NCBI RefSeq assembly: GCF_034274695.1
Contig: NZ_CP128362.1
Span: 4,094,501 to 4,158,500, forward strand
Direction of reading: 5' to 3'
Origin: Chitinophaga sp. LS1
Lineage (GTDB): Bacteria; Bacteroidota; Bacteroidia; Chitinophagales; Chitinophagaceae
Length of the DNA: 64,000 nucleotides
Under the pieces are notes generated by a model. It was given only the letters and a program-made list of their open reading frames with translations. It ran no database searches and was not told where the DNA came from. A program made the position numbers and the translations under genes. This document shows, piece by piece, positions 54,266 to 63,636 of the stretch (positions within the stretch are counted from its first letter, which is position 1; each line of letters opens with the position of its first letter).

Positions 54266-57200
54266 ATGCCCCAGTGCTGTTGTCCAAATTATCTACCCTC
54301 TGATTTTTGCCAGAATGGTCCCTTATCAAATATGAGAAGAATTTTTGCGGCCAATGGTGCTTTTTATGTAGTACTATGCCTGCTATTCTTACTGAGAGCA
54401 AGCATACCTGCATTCGCGCAAACCCCGGGTCCATCTGATGTGAACGAGATGTTGAATAAGAGAATGGATCTTTCGGTATCTAACAAATCATTAAAAGCCA
54501 TATTTAAGCTGATCAGTTCCACGACCGGCTTACACTTCATTGCTTCCGCAAATCAGCTGGATGTAACGGATCATTATTCTATTTACGCAAGTAACTTTTC
54601 AGTAACACAAATATTGTTTGAATTGTTGGGCAGACAGGGTTTTACCTGGACTTCCAGAGGGGATATGGTGGTATTTAGCCGGTCGGGACCATTGATTCCT
54701 CTGCCACCGAATTCGATTGCAAAGAAAATTTCCAGCAAATTAAATGTCGTAACGGGTATTGTGATGGATGAGAAAGGGACGGCGTTGCCTGGAGCGACAG
54801 TAAGGATCAGTGGAACGAACCAGGGAGGTACGACAGATGAGACGGGGCGGTTTACTTTTCTGACGGAAAAGGAAGATGTGGTCCTTTATGCTACTTATAC
54901 AGGATATATGCCTGCAGCGAAGGAGGCGAATATTGATGATTCTATCAGGATAAAATTAGTGTTGGCAAATAATGTGCTGGATGAGACGGTGATTATGGCC
55001 TATGGTATTACCACCCGCAGAACGAATACCGGCAGTATTGCCAAAGTATCTTCCAGCGAGATCTCCCGCCAGCCGGTGGTAAATTTATTAGGTGCTTTGG
55101 AAGCACGGGTTCCCGGATTGGCAGTGACACCGTCAAGTGGTGTGAATGGAACGAGCTTTACGGTGCAGATCAGGGGAAGGAATTCTTTTGCGAATGGTTC
55201 AGATCCTTTATATATCGTAGATCGGGTGCCTTACATTTCCAGCAAGACTATCAATCTGTTGGGATCGATTGCGGTGCAGAATTTTGATGCAGGCGGGATT
55301 AGTCCGTTTAATAATTTGAATAAGGAGGATATTGAGAGCATAGAGATTTTGAAGGATGCAGATGCGACGGCGATATATGGGAGTAGAGGTGCGAATGGGG
55401 TGATATTGATCACGACCAAGAGAGGAAAAGAAGGGAAGGCCACGTTGAATTTGAAATTGAGTACGGGGATAGGGAAGGTGCCTGGTATGGACAATTTGCT
55501 ATCCAAAGAGCAATATATGGCGATGAGGAAGGAAGCGTTTGCAAATGATGGGATCACGCCGGATAATCTGGAAGGGAGTGTGGGGTATGCGCCGGATCTG
55601 ATGGCGTGGAATCAGAACCGGGCGAGGGATTGGCAGAAAATGATTATTGGTGGAACAGCCAACTTAACGAATTTGAATGTGGCGCTGAGTGGAGGGAGTA
55701 AGGTGATACAGTATCGGTTGAGTGGAAGTGTGTTGAAAGGGACGTCGGTGTTTCCAATAGATATGCCTTATTTGAGAGGGACAGGGGATGTGTCAGTGAC
55801 GTATTTGTCTAAGAATAAGAGGTTGAGTGCGGATTTGAATGGGAAGTATGGGAAGGATCGGAATGAAATGTTCAATGGCAATTTGCTAGGTACGGTGGCG
55901 CCACCGAATGCACCTGGCCCCTGGGATGATAATGGGAAGTTGGTTTGGCAGGAGAATGGGGCGGAGTTTAGTAATCCTTTGGCAGATTTGTATAAGAAGT
56001 ATACGATCAGGACCGGGAATTTGTTGGGGAGTATGAAATTAGGGTATAGGATTGTGGATAGTTTGAGTTTCCTGTTGTCGGCAGGGTTAAATAGGTATCG
56101 GGATAATGAGAATTCGCAGGTACCGACTTTTTCGATAAATCCGAGTTCAGATTCGGCATCAAATGGTTCAGCTTCGTTTGGGACGCAGGAGATAAAGAGT
56201 TATATTCTGGAACCTCAGTTGGATTATACTAAGACGTTTAAGTTTGGAAAGGTGAATGCGTTGATAGGAACTACATGGCAGTATAGTTCGAATACCAATA
56301 TGGTGATAGATGCAGATGGGTTTACGGATGATGGAAGGTTGGATGATATATCGGCAGCGGGTAAAACAGCTATATTGAGTAAGTATTCCTCGAAATACAA
56401 GTATGCGGCCTTATTCGGACGTTTGATATACAATTATAAGGATCGCTATATTCTGAATTTTTCAGCGAGAAGAGATGGATCGAGTCGGTTTGGACCCGGA
56501 AAAAGATGGTCGAATTTTGGATCAATAGGAGGTGCATGGCTGTTTAGTAATGAAGATTTTGTAATGAATAATGTAAGATTTTTGGACTACGGAAAGTTGA
56601 GAGGTAGTTATGGGGTCACTGGTAATGATCAAATTGGGGATTACCGATATTTGGATACCTGGTCGTCTGGTGTCAACCCTAATCTATATCAAGGGATCAT
56701 TCCATTAACTCCTGATGCTTTATTAAATACCAATTTTTCATGGGAGAGAAGTAAGAAAATTGAAACGGCTATCGAGCTTGGATTTTTGAAGAATAAGTTA
56801 ATTACTACCATTGCCTATTTTAATAATACGAATGATAAACAAATAATAGCCTATAAATTACCTGCCCAAACCGGATTTATGAATGTTATCAAAAATGAAG
56901 GGGTCGTGGTAAGGAATTCAGGATGGGAATTTGATATGACGGCTGAAGTAATGAGGAGAAAACATTTTAGCTGGAGAGTAAATGCAAATATGACCTTTCC
57001 GAAGAACAGGTTAATGGTATTCCCTGATATAAGTCATTATGATTATGACCTCTATTATTCGGTAGGATATCCATTGAATGTATTGAAACATTATCATAAT
57101 TTGGGTGTGGATAAAACTGACGGCCTTTATAAATTTGAAGATGTTAACAAGGATGGAGCACTGGGTTCTCCGGATTATAAAAATGAAGGAAATCTTGACC

Positions 57201-57691
57201 CCACATTCTATGGTGGTATTGGAAACGCATTTCAGTATAAAGCATTCAGGTTAGATATATTTCTCACTGTGAGAAAACAGACGGTGCCTAATTATTTCTA
57301 CTCTGCATATTTTAATATGCTTGCACCAGGTGTGTTGGCAAATCAGCCTAAATGGGTACTGGATAGATGGCAGCATCCCGGAGATGAGACCAATGTTCAA
57401 CGATTTGTGACTTCAAATATTCTGAATGGAGATGTTCAAAGCTATAATATTTATACTTCTGATGCGGTCTATGAGAATAATTTTTATATAAAGGTGAAGA
57501 ATATTTCATTCTATTACACAATGAATAAGGATGTGGTAAAGAAATTAAAATTGTCGGACCTTAAATTTTATTTGCAAGGCCAAAATTTATTTATTCTGAC
57601 TAAGTATAAAGGATTAGATCCTGAAACACCATATTATTTCTCATTACCAACATTACGGATAGTAACAGCAGGATTGGAAGTGCAGTTTTAA
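54266..57691 (+). CDS. SusC/RagA TonB-linked outer-membrane receptor with STN domain
   Basis: From ATG 54266 the protein has 1141 residues; ATG 54332 is a shorter option. After a long leader and signal helix (VVLCLLFLLRASIPAFAQ) comes an STN domain (about 60-120) that contacts the FecR protein. A carboxypeptidase-like domain (VTGIVMDEKGTALPGATVRI) is followed by the SusC plug (VQIRGRNSFANGSDPLYIVD ... DADATAIYGSRGANGVILIT) and the full barrel. It imports a nutrient, probably a glycan or peptide, together with the SusD lipoprotein encoded 10 bp downstream. Codon use changes visibly around 56.5 kb, from G-rich to A/T-rich. Confidence 0.93.
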   Translation: MPQCCCPNYLPSDFCQNGPLSNMRRIFAANGAFYVVLCLLFLLRASIPAFAQTPGPSDVNEMLNKRMDLSVSNKSLKAIFKLISSTTGLHFIASANQLDVTDHYSIYASNFSVTQILFELLGRQGFTWTSRGDMVVFSRSGPLIPLPPNSIAKKISSKLNVVTGIVMDEKGTALPGATVRISGTNQGGTTDETGRFTFLTEKEDVVLYATYTGYMPAAKEANIDDSIRIKLVLANNVLDETVIMAYGITTRRTNTGSIAKVSSSEISRQPVVNLLGALEARVPGLAVTPSSGVNGTSFTVQIRGRNSFANGSDPLYIVDRVPYISSKTINLLGSIAVQNFDAGGISPFNNLNKEDIESIEILKDADATAIYGSRGANGVILITTKRGKEGKATLNLKLSTGIGKVPGMDNLLSKEQYMAMRKEAFANDGITPDNLEGSVGYAPDLMAWNQNRARDWQKMIIGGTANLTNLNVALSGGSKVIQYRLSGSVLKGTSVFPIDMPYLRGTGDVSVTYLSKNKRLSADLNGKYGKDRNEMFNGNLLGTVAPPNAPGPWDDNGKLVWQENGAEFSNPLADLYKKYTIRTGNLLGSMKLGYRIVDSLSFLLSAGLNRYRDNENSQVPTFSINPSSDSASNGSASFGTQEIKSYILEPQLDYTKTFKFGKVNALIGTTWQYSSNTNMVIDADGFTDDGRLDDISAAGKTAILSKYSSKYKYAALFGRLIYNYKDRYILNFSARRDGSSRFGPGKRWSNFGSIGGAWLFSNEDFVMNNVRFLDYGKLRGSYGVTGNDQIGDYRYLDTWSSGVNPNLYQGIIPLTPDALLNTNFSWERSKKIETAIELGFLKNKLITTIAYFNNTNDKQIIAYKLPAQTGFMNVIKNEGVVVRNSGWEFDMTAEVMRRKHFSWRVNANMTFPKNRLMVFPDISHYDYDLYYSVGYPLNVLKHYHNLGVDKTDGLYKFEDVNKDGALGSPDYKNEGNLDPTFYGGIGNAFQYKAFRLDIFLTVRKQTVPNYFYSAYFNMLAPGVLANQPKWVLDRWQHPGDETNVQRFVTSNILNGDVQSYNIYTSDAVYENNFYIKVKNISFYYTMNKDVVKKLKLSDLKFYLQGQNLFILTKYKGLDPETPYYFSLPTLRIVTAGLEVQF

Positions 57692-57701
57692 TAAATTCCC
57701 C

Positions 57702-59093
57702 ATGATGAAAAAGTATATTGTAATACTGTTAGCGATATGGCTCCTTAGTTGTAATAAATTGATTGATGTGGGAGATCCGGATAATAGTGTAGTTGGGGGA
57801 AATGTATTTACCCATGATACATCTGCATTATCTGCTGTCAGTGGTGTTTACGCTAAAATTATGGCGTCCTTTCCCAATATGTTAAATGGAGGCCTATCCA
57901 TTTGTGGTGGTCTGTCTGCCGATGAAATAGAGCCCAATAACCAGACCAATACGATGCTGGAATTTTATAACAATTCAATATCAACTACAAGCACATTTAA
58001 TAGATTATACTTATGGTATTTTGGATATAGCTTGCTTTACCAGACAAATGCTATTATTGATGGAATAACCAATAGCACTTCCATGTCAGTAGATGTAAGT
58101 AATCAATTGTTGGGAGAATCCTATTTTATAAGATCTCTGATTTACTTGCAGATGGTACAGCTATTTGGTGATGTGCCGTTGGTGACCTCGATCGATTATA
58201 AGGCAAATGCAAAATTGAAGAGAACTGCAACGAGTGTTATTTTTTCACAGATAAAACAAGATTTACTAAAATCGACAGGATTGCTGAATGAAAATTATCC
58301 AAGTAATGGAAGGGTACGGGTTAACAAATGGGCAGCTAAAGCGCTGCTCGCAAAATTATATCTGTATGAAGAAGATTGGGTAGATGCAGAAAGTGCTTCG
58401 TCGCAGGTTATTAATGCCGGCCCTTATGGATTAGAAAACGATCTTAACAGGGTATTCCTCTTAGATAGTAAGGAAGCTATATTACAGTTTATGCCTGTTG
58501 AAGTTGGATATAATACATCCGAAGGTGCTCAGTTCGTACCTAGCCCCAATGGTACTTCATTACCGCAATATAGCGTCTCGGATTATTTGCTGAATGCTTT
58601 TGAAGCTGGCGATAAAAGAGCAAGTAGCTGGATTGGTACGAAGGTAGTGAATGGAGTTACTTACACCTTTCCGTATAAATATAAGTTACGGATAAATTTT
58701 AGTTCTAACTATGTAGTAAGTGAATATACAATGGTGCTCCGTCTTGCTGAGCAATATTTAATCCGTGCAGAAGCAAGGACTCATTTAAGTGATTTGCCGG
58801 GAGCTATAGCAGATGTAGACAGTATTAGAAATAGGGCAGGGTTGCCAATGATATCGGCTATAAATCCTGGTATTGACGGTAATAGTTTGTTGATAGCCAT
58901 TCAAAAAGAACGGCAAATAGAATTGTTTGCAGAATGGGGAAATCGTTGGTTTGATCTCAAACGTAATAAAACTGCAACAAGCATTTTGTCAAACAGGAAG
59001 CCAGCGTGGACGGATGAAGATACGCTTTATCCAATTCCAGATGCGGAGATTATGTTAGATTCAAACCTTACACAAAATCCTGGATATAATTAA
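57702..59093 (+). CDS. SusD/RagB surface lipoprotein
   Basis: The 463-residue protein has a lipoprotein signal (LLAIWLLSCNK, lipid-bearing cysteine near residue 17) and the SusD helical TPR scaffold. Typical stretches are NQLLGESYFIRSLIYLQMVQ, LFGDVPLV, VNKWAAKALLAKLYLYEEDW and the C-terminal IQKERQIELFAEWGNRWFDL. It would cap the SusC barrel on the outer face and hand over the ligand. It is co-transcribed with SusC. No degrading enzyme lies next to the pair, so the substrate is not known. Confidence 0.94.
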   Translation: MMKKYIVILLAIWLLSCNKLIDVGDPDNSVVGGNVFTHDTSALSAVSGVYAKIMASFPNMLNGGLSICGGLSADEIEPNNQTNTMLEFYNNSISTTSTFNRLYLWYFGYSLLYQTNAIIDGITNSTSMSVDVSNQLLGESYFIRSLIYLQMVQLFGDVPLVTSIDYKANAKLKRTATSVIFSQIKQDLLKSTGLLNENYPSNGRVRVNKWAAKALLAKLYLYEEDWVDAESASSQVINAGPYGLENDLNRVFLLDSKEAILQFMPVEVGYNTSEGAQFVPSPNGTSLPQYSVSDYLLNAFEAGDKRASSWIGTKVVNGVTYTFPYKYKLRINFSSNYVVSEYTMVLRLAEQYLIRAEARTHLSDLPGAIADVDSIRNRAGLPMISAINPGIDGNSLLIAIQKERQIELFAEWGNRWFDLKRNKTATSILSNRKPAWTDEDTLYPIPDAEIMLDSNLTQNPGYN

Positions 59094-59166
59094 TTGGGGA
59101 TGTATCCTAAATAAAACTTCTGATCATCGCATACATACGAACATTGTCTTACCAGGTAGCCGAATG

Positions 59167-59202
59167 AAAAGAGCGTGGATCTTAATTGATACACGCTCTT
59201 TT
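59167..59202. terminator. Bidirectional terminator between SusD and the DUF6520 gene
   Basis: AAAAGAGCGTG pairs with CACGCTCTTTT around a 14-nt loop, flanked by A- and T-runs. It serves both converging transcripts. Confidence 0.8.
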
Positions 59203-59215
59203 TGTAAGTCCCTTA

Positions 59216-59452
59216 TTAGTTTGATCTGGTTGCTACAAGATTGGGATTGTCTAATGCTTTTAAACAGGTAATGCCTGAGCCCGGGCAATTTACTTCAGCC
59301 TGTGCCGTCGTCCCATATAATACTGTAGTTCCTCCAATCGTAATCCAATAATGATTCTCTGCTCTTACATCGGGTTTGATTTTAGTCGCATATGCTGCTC
59401 CCACACCAATTAAAGCAGCCAGTGCTGCGAATGCTAATTTCATTTTGTTCAT
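59216..59452 (-). CDS. DUF6520-like small exported protein
   Basis: A 78-residue protein with an N-terminal signal-like helix (MKLAFAALAALIGVGAAYA) and a short mature part. The mature part has two cysteines in a CPGSGITC motif and several Thr/Ser residues (ITIGGTTVLYGTTAQAE). This fits the DUF6520 family of small Bacteroidota proteins, whose function is unknown. It is the last gene of a set with a MauE/DoxX protein and a LanKC-like lyase-kinase, so it may be the peptide they act on. That role is inferred. A terminator follows its stop. Confidence 0.7.
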   Translation of the reverse strand: MNKMKLAFAALAALIGVGAAYATKIKPDVRAENHYWITIGGTTVLYGTTAQAEVNCPGSGITCLKALDNPNLVATRSN

Positions 59453-59574
59453 AAGATTTAATATTTAAAGTGATAGAAAAACGTCAAGCTGTAATTAGTA
59501 TCAGACTTACCCATCCCTATCCGAACCGAAATCCAGACCGTGATAGTCATTCCAATCTAATACACTTTTATTGG

Positions 59575-60003
59575 TTACCGGGAGAATATATTCATCTTCC
59601 TAATCAGTAGGATAGCAACTAGTCCAATTGAAACAAAAAACAAATTAAAATACAAATGTTGTACCCACGTGAACTGAACAATGGCGCCGCCACATGAGCA
59701 AGGTATCTCCCCAAAATATCTTAACTCTATCAGGATAATATACCCCGTAAAAAGTATCATCATTCCCGTCGCAATCTTCAGCCCCGTAAATCGGGTCTTC
59801 TCCAACATCAATAACAATGATACACATAACTCGGTGAAAGGGATCCCCCATACCAACAGGGGCAACAACTGAGCAGGAAACGGCTGTTTATGCATCTGGG
59901 AAACAAATACATTAAAATCCATCCACTTGCTTACAGCCGCGTACACAAACATAGTAATAAACAGTAGGCATACTGTATTAAAGAACAGCATTCTAGTTTT
60001 CAT
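59575..60003 (-). CDS. MauE/DoxX-type redox-associated membrane protein
   Basis: A 142-residue protein with four predicted membrane helices, starting FNTVCLLFITMFVYAAVSKW, then LLPLLVWGIPFTELCVSLLL, and a cysteine pair in IPCSCGG. The MauE/DoxX-like group is linked to disulfide formation or thiol handling at the inner membrane. Its stop lies 122 bp before the DUF6520 gene, and its start follows the lyase-kinase stop by 9 nt, so all three may share a transcript. Its partner cysteines in the exported peptide suggest a maturation role, which is inference. Confidence 0.75.
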   Translation of the reverse strand: MKTRMLFFNTVCLLFITMFVYAAVSKWMDFNVFVSQMHKQPFPAQLLPLLVWGIPFTELCVSLLLMLEKTRFTGLKIATGMMILFTGYIILIELRYFGEIPCSCGGAIVQFTWVQHLYFNLFFVSIGLVAILLIRKMNIFSR

Positions 60004-60012
60004 AGTCTTTAT

Positions 60013-61338
60013 TTATACCAGTTCTATCTTCCCCGGTATGTCGCCTGTCTTTAATAAGGTTATTATTGAGGAAAGAGTCGGTCTCTTGGCAGGAGCAGGG
60101 TCCAGGCAATTAATAACTACATCCAATAAAACTGCTTCTAATCCTGCATTTACCAGTGCATTATAAATATTTCCTGAAAAGCTCTCCTGATCAACAGGAT
60201 TTAAAATCATAAATGCTAATACAACCCCCATTGAATAAATATCATCCCCCGGTTCCGGCTGCTCACTCCGCCTTTGCTGTGGCGACATAAACATCGCCGT
60301 TCCATAGCCAAAAGGTGGATCCGGTGTACCCGCCGGCATATAATACGCTAACTCAAAATCCAGCAGGTATACTTTGTCTTCCTTGATTATAAAATTATTA
60401 ATCTGAACATCTCTATGTAAATATCCAAGCTCATGTAATCGTTTAAGGATTTCCGTTATCTGCAAAAAATAACCTAAGATCTTAACTTTGTCGACTACCC
60501 CCAATTCACGCCAGATGCGATCCCTGTACACATCTTTCAAGCGCTCCGGCAATACCTGTCCGTTTATATAACTCGTCACTAAATAATGATCTTCCCCCTT
60601 ACTGCAAAAATCTATGACCTGTGGTACCGGCAATTCATGTTGTATGGCTTCCAGTACTGATTTCTGCCAGAATAACTTATGCGCCGATTCCCGACCATAC
60701 CTATCTATAAATGACGCCGCTCGTGCCTGCTTAATGATACAATGTGAAAATGCAAACTGCTTTATATTCACCCCCAAATAGATATCCCCCTTGGGATTAA
60801 ATCGTAATAACTTTGTCGGTATATAATACTTCCCGATAATCCCCTTGCGCCGCTTATTCCGGTAGGCCACAGGTATATGGTACCTGATACCGGTATCCAA
60901 TGCTGTATATAAAACCTTGCCTATTCGAAGACTATCATAGGGTGTAATACCCTGAAAGGTACTCGTTACGCTTTCCAGCTCCCGGACCAGTTGTATCGCC
61001 TGTTTCGCCTGCTTTGGATAGATCTCGATGATCCTGCCCGCTTCTTTGATACCCAGCGTCAATCCATTACTCTGATCCACCAGTCTGTTGTTTTTTAACA
61101 ACCGGTACGATACAGCATACCCCTCCAACACAGGGATTACCTGATGTAATAAAGATTGGACCTGTTGCGAAAGCACCGAAATATACAGCGTGAAATTATT
61201 CCGCAATTCACAATCGCCTACCTCCAGCCAATGCTCAGATTCCTGGTAAGGTATACCATATGATGACAGATCGCTTGCAAACTCTTTTACTTCGTGTGTA
61301 CTCAAAGAATACCCGTTATTCAGTTGAAAAACTGACAT
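60013..61338 (-). CDS. LanKC-like lyase-kinase protein without cyclase domain
   Basis: The 441-residue protein has a protein-kinase-type domain in its C-terminal half. HRD has D310 and N315 in LHRDVQINNF, the DFG-like motif is D327-F-E, and GTAMFMSPQQR follows as an activation segment. The first 180 residues match the N-terminal phospho-Ser/Thr lyase-like region of class III lanthipeptide synthetases (YAVSYRLLKNNRLVDQ ... GRIIEIYPKQAKQAIQLVRE ... GKVLYTALDTGIRYHIPVAY). The LanC-type cyclase domain that would form thioether rings is missing, because the protein ends soon after the kinase. It could phosphorylate and dehydrate Ser/Thr of a peptide such as the DUF6520 protein. A plain Ser/Thr kinase is the alternative. 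Confidence 0.65.
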   Translation of the reverse strand: MSVFQLNNGYSLSTHEVKEFASDLSSYGIPYQESEHWLEVGDCELRNNFTLYISVLSQQVQSLLHQVIPVLEGYAVSYRLLKNNRLVDQSNGLTLGIKEAGRIIEIYPKQAKQAIQLVRELESVTSTFQGITPYDSLRIGKVLYTALDTGIRYHIPVAYRNKRRKGIIGKYYIPTKLLRFNPKGDIYLGVNIKQFAFSHCIIKQARAASFIDRYGRESAHKLFWQKSVLEAIQHELPVPQVIDFCSKGEDHYLVTSYINGQVLPERLKDVYRDRIWRELGVVDKVKILGYFLQITEILKRLHELGYLHRDVQINNFIIKEDKVYLLDFELAYYMPAGTPDPPFGYGTAMFMSPQQRRSEQPEPGDDIYSMGVVLAFMILNPVDQESFSGNIYNALVNAGLEAVLLDVVINCLDPAPAKRPTLSSIITLLKTGDIPGKIELV

Positions 61339-62223
61339 AAATAGCAGTTATGTATTAGCTCGTCCTTGACCTGTGTGCGCGTACAGGCTTTTATAAAGTA
61401 GTTTTAAATATCATGGATATAAGAATAAAGTAAAATACACTTTGTCCTCTGAGTATAGTATGATATTATTATTATTTGTCCCCAATTTGAAATATTAGTC
61501 GAAAGACCAATTGTATGGAATGTATAACAGGAACTTTAAAAAAAAGTTCGGGGAATTTCATAAAATTTTTTTTATTGAATTGTTTTTTATGTTAATGTAA
61601 TTATTTATCTCATTCTCCGGAGCTGTTGGGGTTTTTGAAGCATGATCTGCTAACTGACAGGTATACACACTTTTAGGTAATGTTATCTTGATAATGCCGG
61701 CCAGTAATCGGGGCATAGTTAAAGGGTAATCGGGTCGTTTTCAGGGTATAGCTATAGTACAGCTATACTATTATAAGTACACCATAAGGGCATCAACAGG
61801 GCACCTTAATATTTAAGGGATATGAAGGTGCCCTGTTGATGATGGAATGGTAATGAATCTACACTATGGCCCGACTATACCCCAACTACCCCTTTATAAG
61901 CCCGGGTTCACCTTGTGGCATGGTTTTATCAGTATGGACCCGTATGAAAGATTTACATAAGATAGTGACCAAAAAACGCCTGGGTTGCAATATTCTTGGC
62001 ATTATCAGCTTTGTTTTGATATCTGTACAGATCGTTTTCGTAGTACTAATCATGTATAATAGGGTGCAAATCTGATAAAAATGGGGCCTTGTATCCTTAA
62101 ATAAAACATTCATGAAAAGGAAATTCGCCAACGGGGAATGAAAACCATTTTCAGAAAAAACCCTCATGAACCGGGTTCACAAACGACTATGAAAATGGTG
62201 GTACCTTCGACAAAAGTACTACC
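61339..62223. other. 885-bp gene-poor region before the IS110 element
   Basis: This A/T-rich stretch holds the palindrome at 61791-61841 and a weak reading frame ending at 62075. The last 43 or so codons of that frame (MKDLHKIVTKKRLGCNIL, then a membrane helix) could encode a tiny membrane protein or be chance. I found no further support. The 100 bp before the transposase may include the element's left end. Confidence 0.4.
61791..61841. repeat. Perfect 17-bp palindromic element
   Basis: CATCAACAGGGCACCTT (61791-61807) pairs perfectly with 61825-61841 across a 17-nt spacer. A decayed relative lies at 14900-14950. It could act as a terminator-like structure, but lies far from any gene end and more likely belongs to a dispersed repeat family. 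Confidence 0.6.
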
Positions 62224-63399
62224 ATGGAACAATCACATATCAGTTTTGAACAGGTTGTGAGTCGCGGCTGTGGCCTCGATGTTCACCAGGAGAATGTAGT
62301 AGCCACCATCAGAGGAAATGGGTTGGAAGAACAAACCCGCACTTTTAGCACTTTCACAAGTTCACTTAGGGACCTGGTAGCTTGGCTTGAAGAATCCGGC
62401 ATTACACATGTCGCAATGGAGAGCACGGGGTTTACTGGAAGCCTGTTTTTAATATACTGAAACCTCACTTTGAACTTATTCTGGTCAATGCCCGGCATAT
62501 TAAATATGTGCCGGGGCATAAGACCGATCGCAATGACAGTGCCTGGATTGCAAAATTATTGCTAAGCGGGCTACTAAAGGGAAGTTTTATTCCACCGCAA
62601 TACACTCGCGAATTACGGGAATTGTACCGATACAAACGTAAAGTAATAGGACAGCGGTCCAGTGAATATAACCGGTTACAGAACATTTTAGAGACAGCCA
62701 ATATCAAATTGAGCACTGTAGTCAGTGATGTATTCGGTGTAAGTGGCTGGTCAATGATCACTGCCATTATTGAAGGAGAACAGGATCCTATGATATTGGC
62801 CAATTTGGCAAAAGGTAGGCTCAAAATCAAAAAACAAGAGCTTATTCTTGCATTAGAAGGCCATCTCAATGAGCATCACCGTTTTATGCTCAGCCTGTCT
62901 AAAACTGTTATTTTACAGCTAAATGACCTACTTGGTCAGGTGGATAACCGTATAGATCAGTACTTAAAAAAATGGGAGGAAGAAGTAAAATTACTTCAGA
63001 CTATTCCCGAGTACAAAAACAAACAGCTACCGCCATCTTAGCCGAAATAGGTACAGATATGCATGCGTTCCCTAATCAGCATCATTTGGCTAGTTGGTGT
63101 GGTTTATGTCCTGGTAATAATGAAAGTGCCGGAAAAAGAAAAGTGAAAGAATCAATCATGGCAACAGATCCCTTAAAACCGCACTCGTGGAAGCAGCATG
63201 GGCTGCAGCACATACGAAAGATACTTATCTGAAAAGAAAATATTATACTTTGAGTATACGAAGAGGCAAAAAACGAGCACTTATTGCAATTTCACACAAA
63301 ATCCTAATTGCCGCTTATTTTATACTCAAAAATAGAGTGCCATATATGGAACCTGATAATCAGGAGTGGCTAAAAAAGAAAGCAGGCGCAGATAAATAA
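62224..63399 (+). mobile_element. IS110-family insertion sequence, inactivated
   Basis: The whole coding span of an IS110-type transposase is present but broken in three places. DEDD-type catalytic segments are visible: GLDVHQENVVATI, AMESTG and HKTDRNDSAWIA, followed by the C-terminal transposase part (ILAEIGTDMHAFPNQHHLAS, WCGLCPGNNESAGKRK). IS110 elements lack clear terminal inverted repeats, so exact ends cannot be set; the coordinates cover the coding region only. No target-site duplication is expected. Confidence 0.8.
62224..63399 (+). pseudogene. IS110 transposase with three frameshifts
   Basis: Translation from ATG 62224 runs to a stop at 62460. A one-base shift in a GGGG run at about 62427-62430 restores YWKPVFNILKPHFELILVNA and leads into the 62508 frame. 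A second one-base loss near 63008 (CCCGAG for an expected CCCGGAG) restores VQKQTATAILAEIG. A third near 63160 restores GNRSLKTALVEAAWAAAHTK and the natural end at 63399. All three look like single-base deletions, two of them at G-rich spots. The element cannot make an active transposase as read. Errors in the assembly remain an alternative explanation. Confidence 0.82.
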
Positions 63400-63636
63400 T
63401 TATCTCAGACGCCTGCGCGAGCTTGAGGCATTACCCCCATCTCAATAAGATTACTAAGTTACAAAAATCGACCTTTTATTGGTGCTTTTTCAGCCTGTAG
63501 AAAAAACTGATTTAAGACTCTAAGTACAAACGATTGTTGCTATAAGCACGAAAAGAAAATTTTAATCCTATAGAGTCATATCAAATTATGGCCTGGACGA
63601 ACTATTTTCAAAGAAAAAAGGATATTTTTAGCTACC

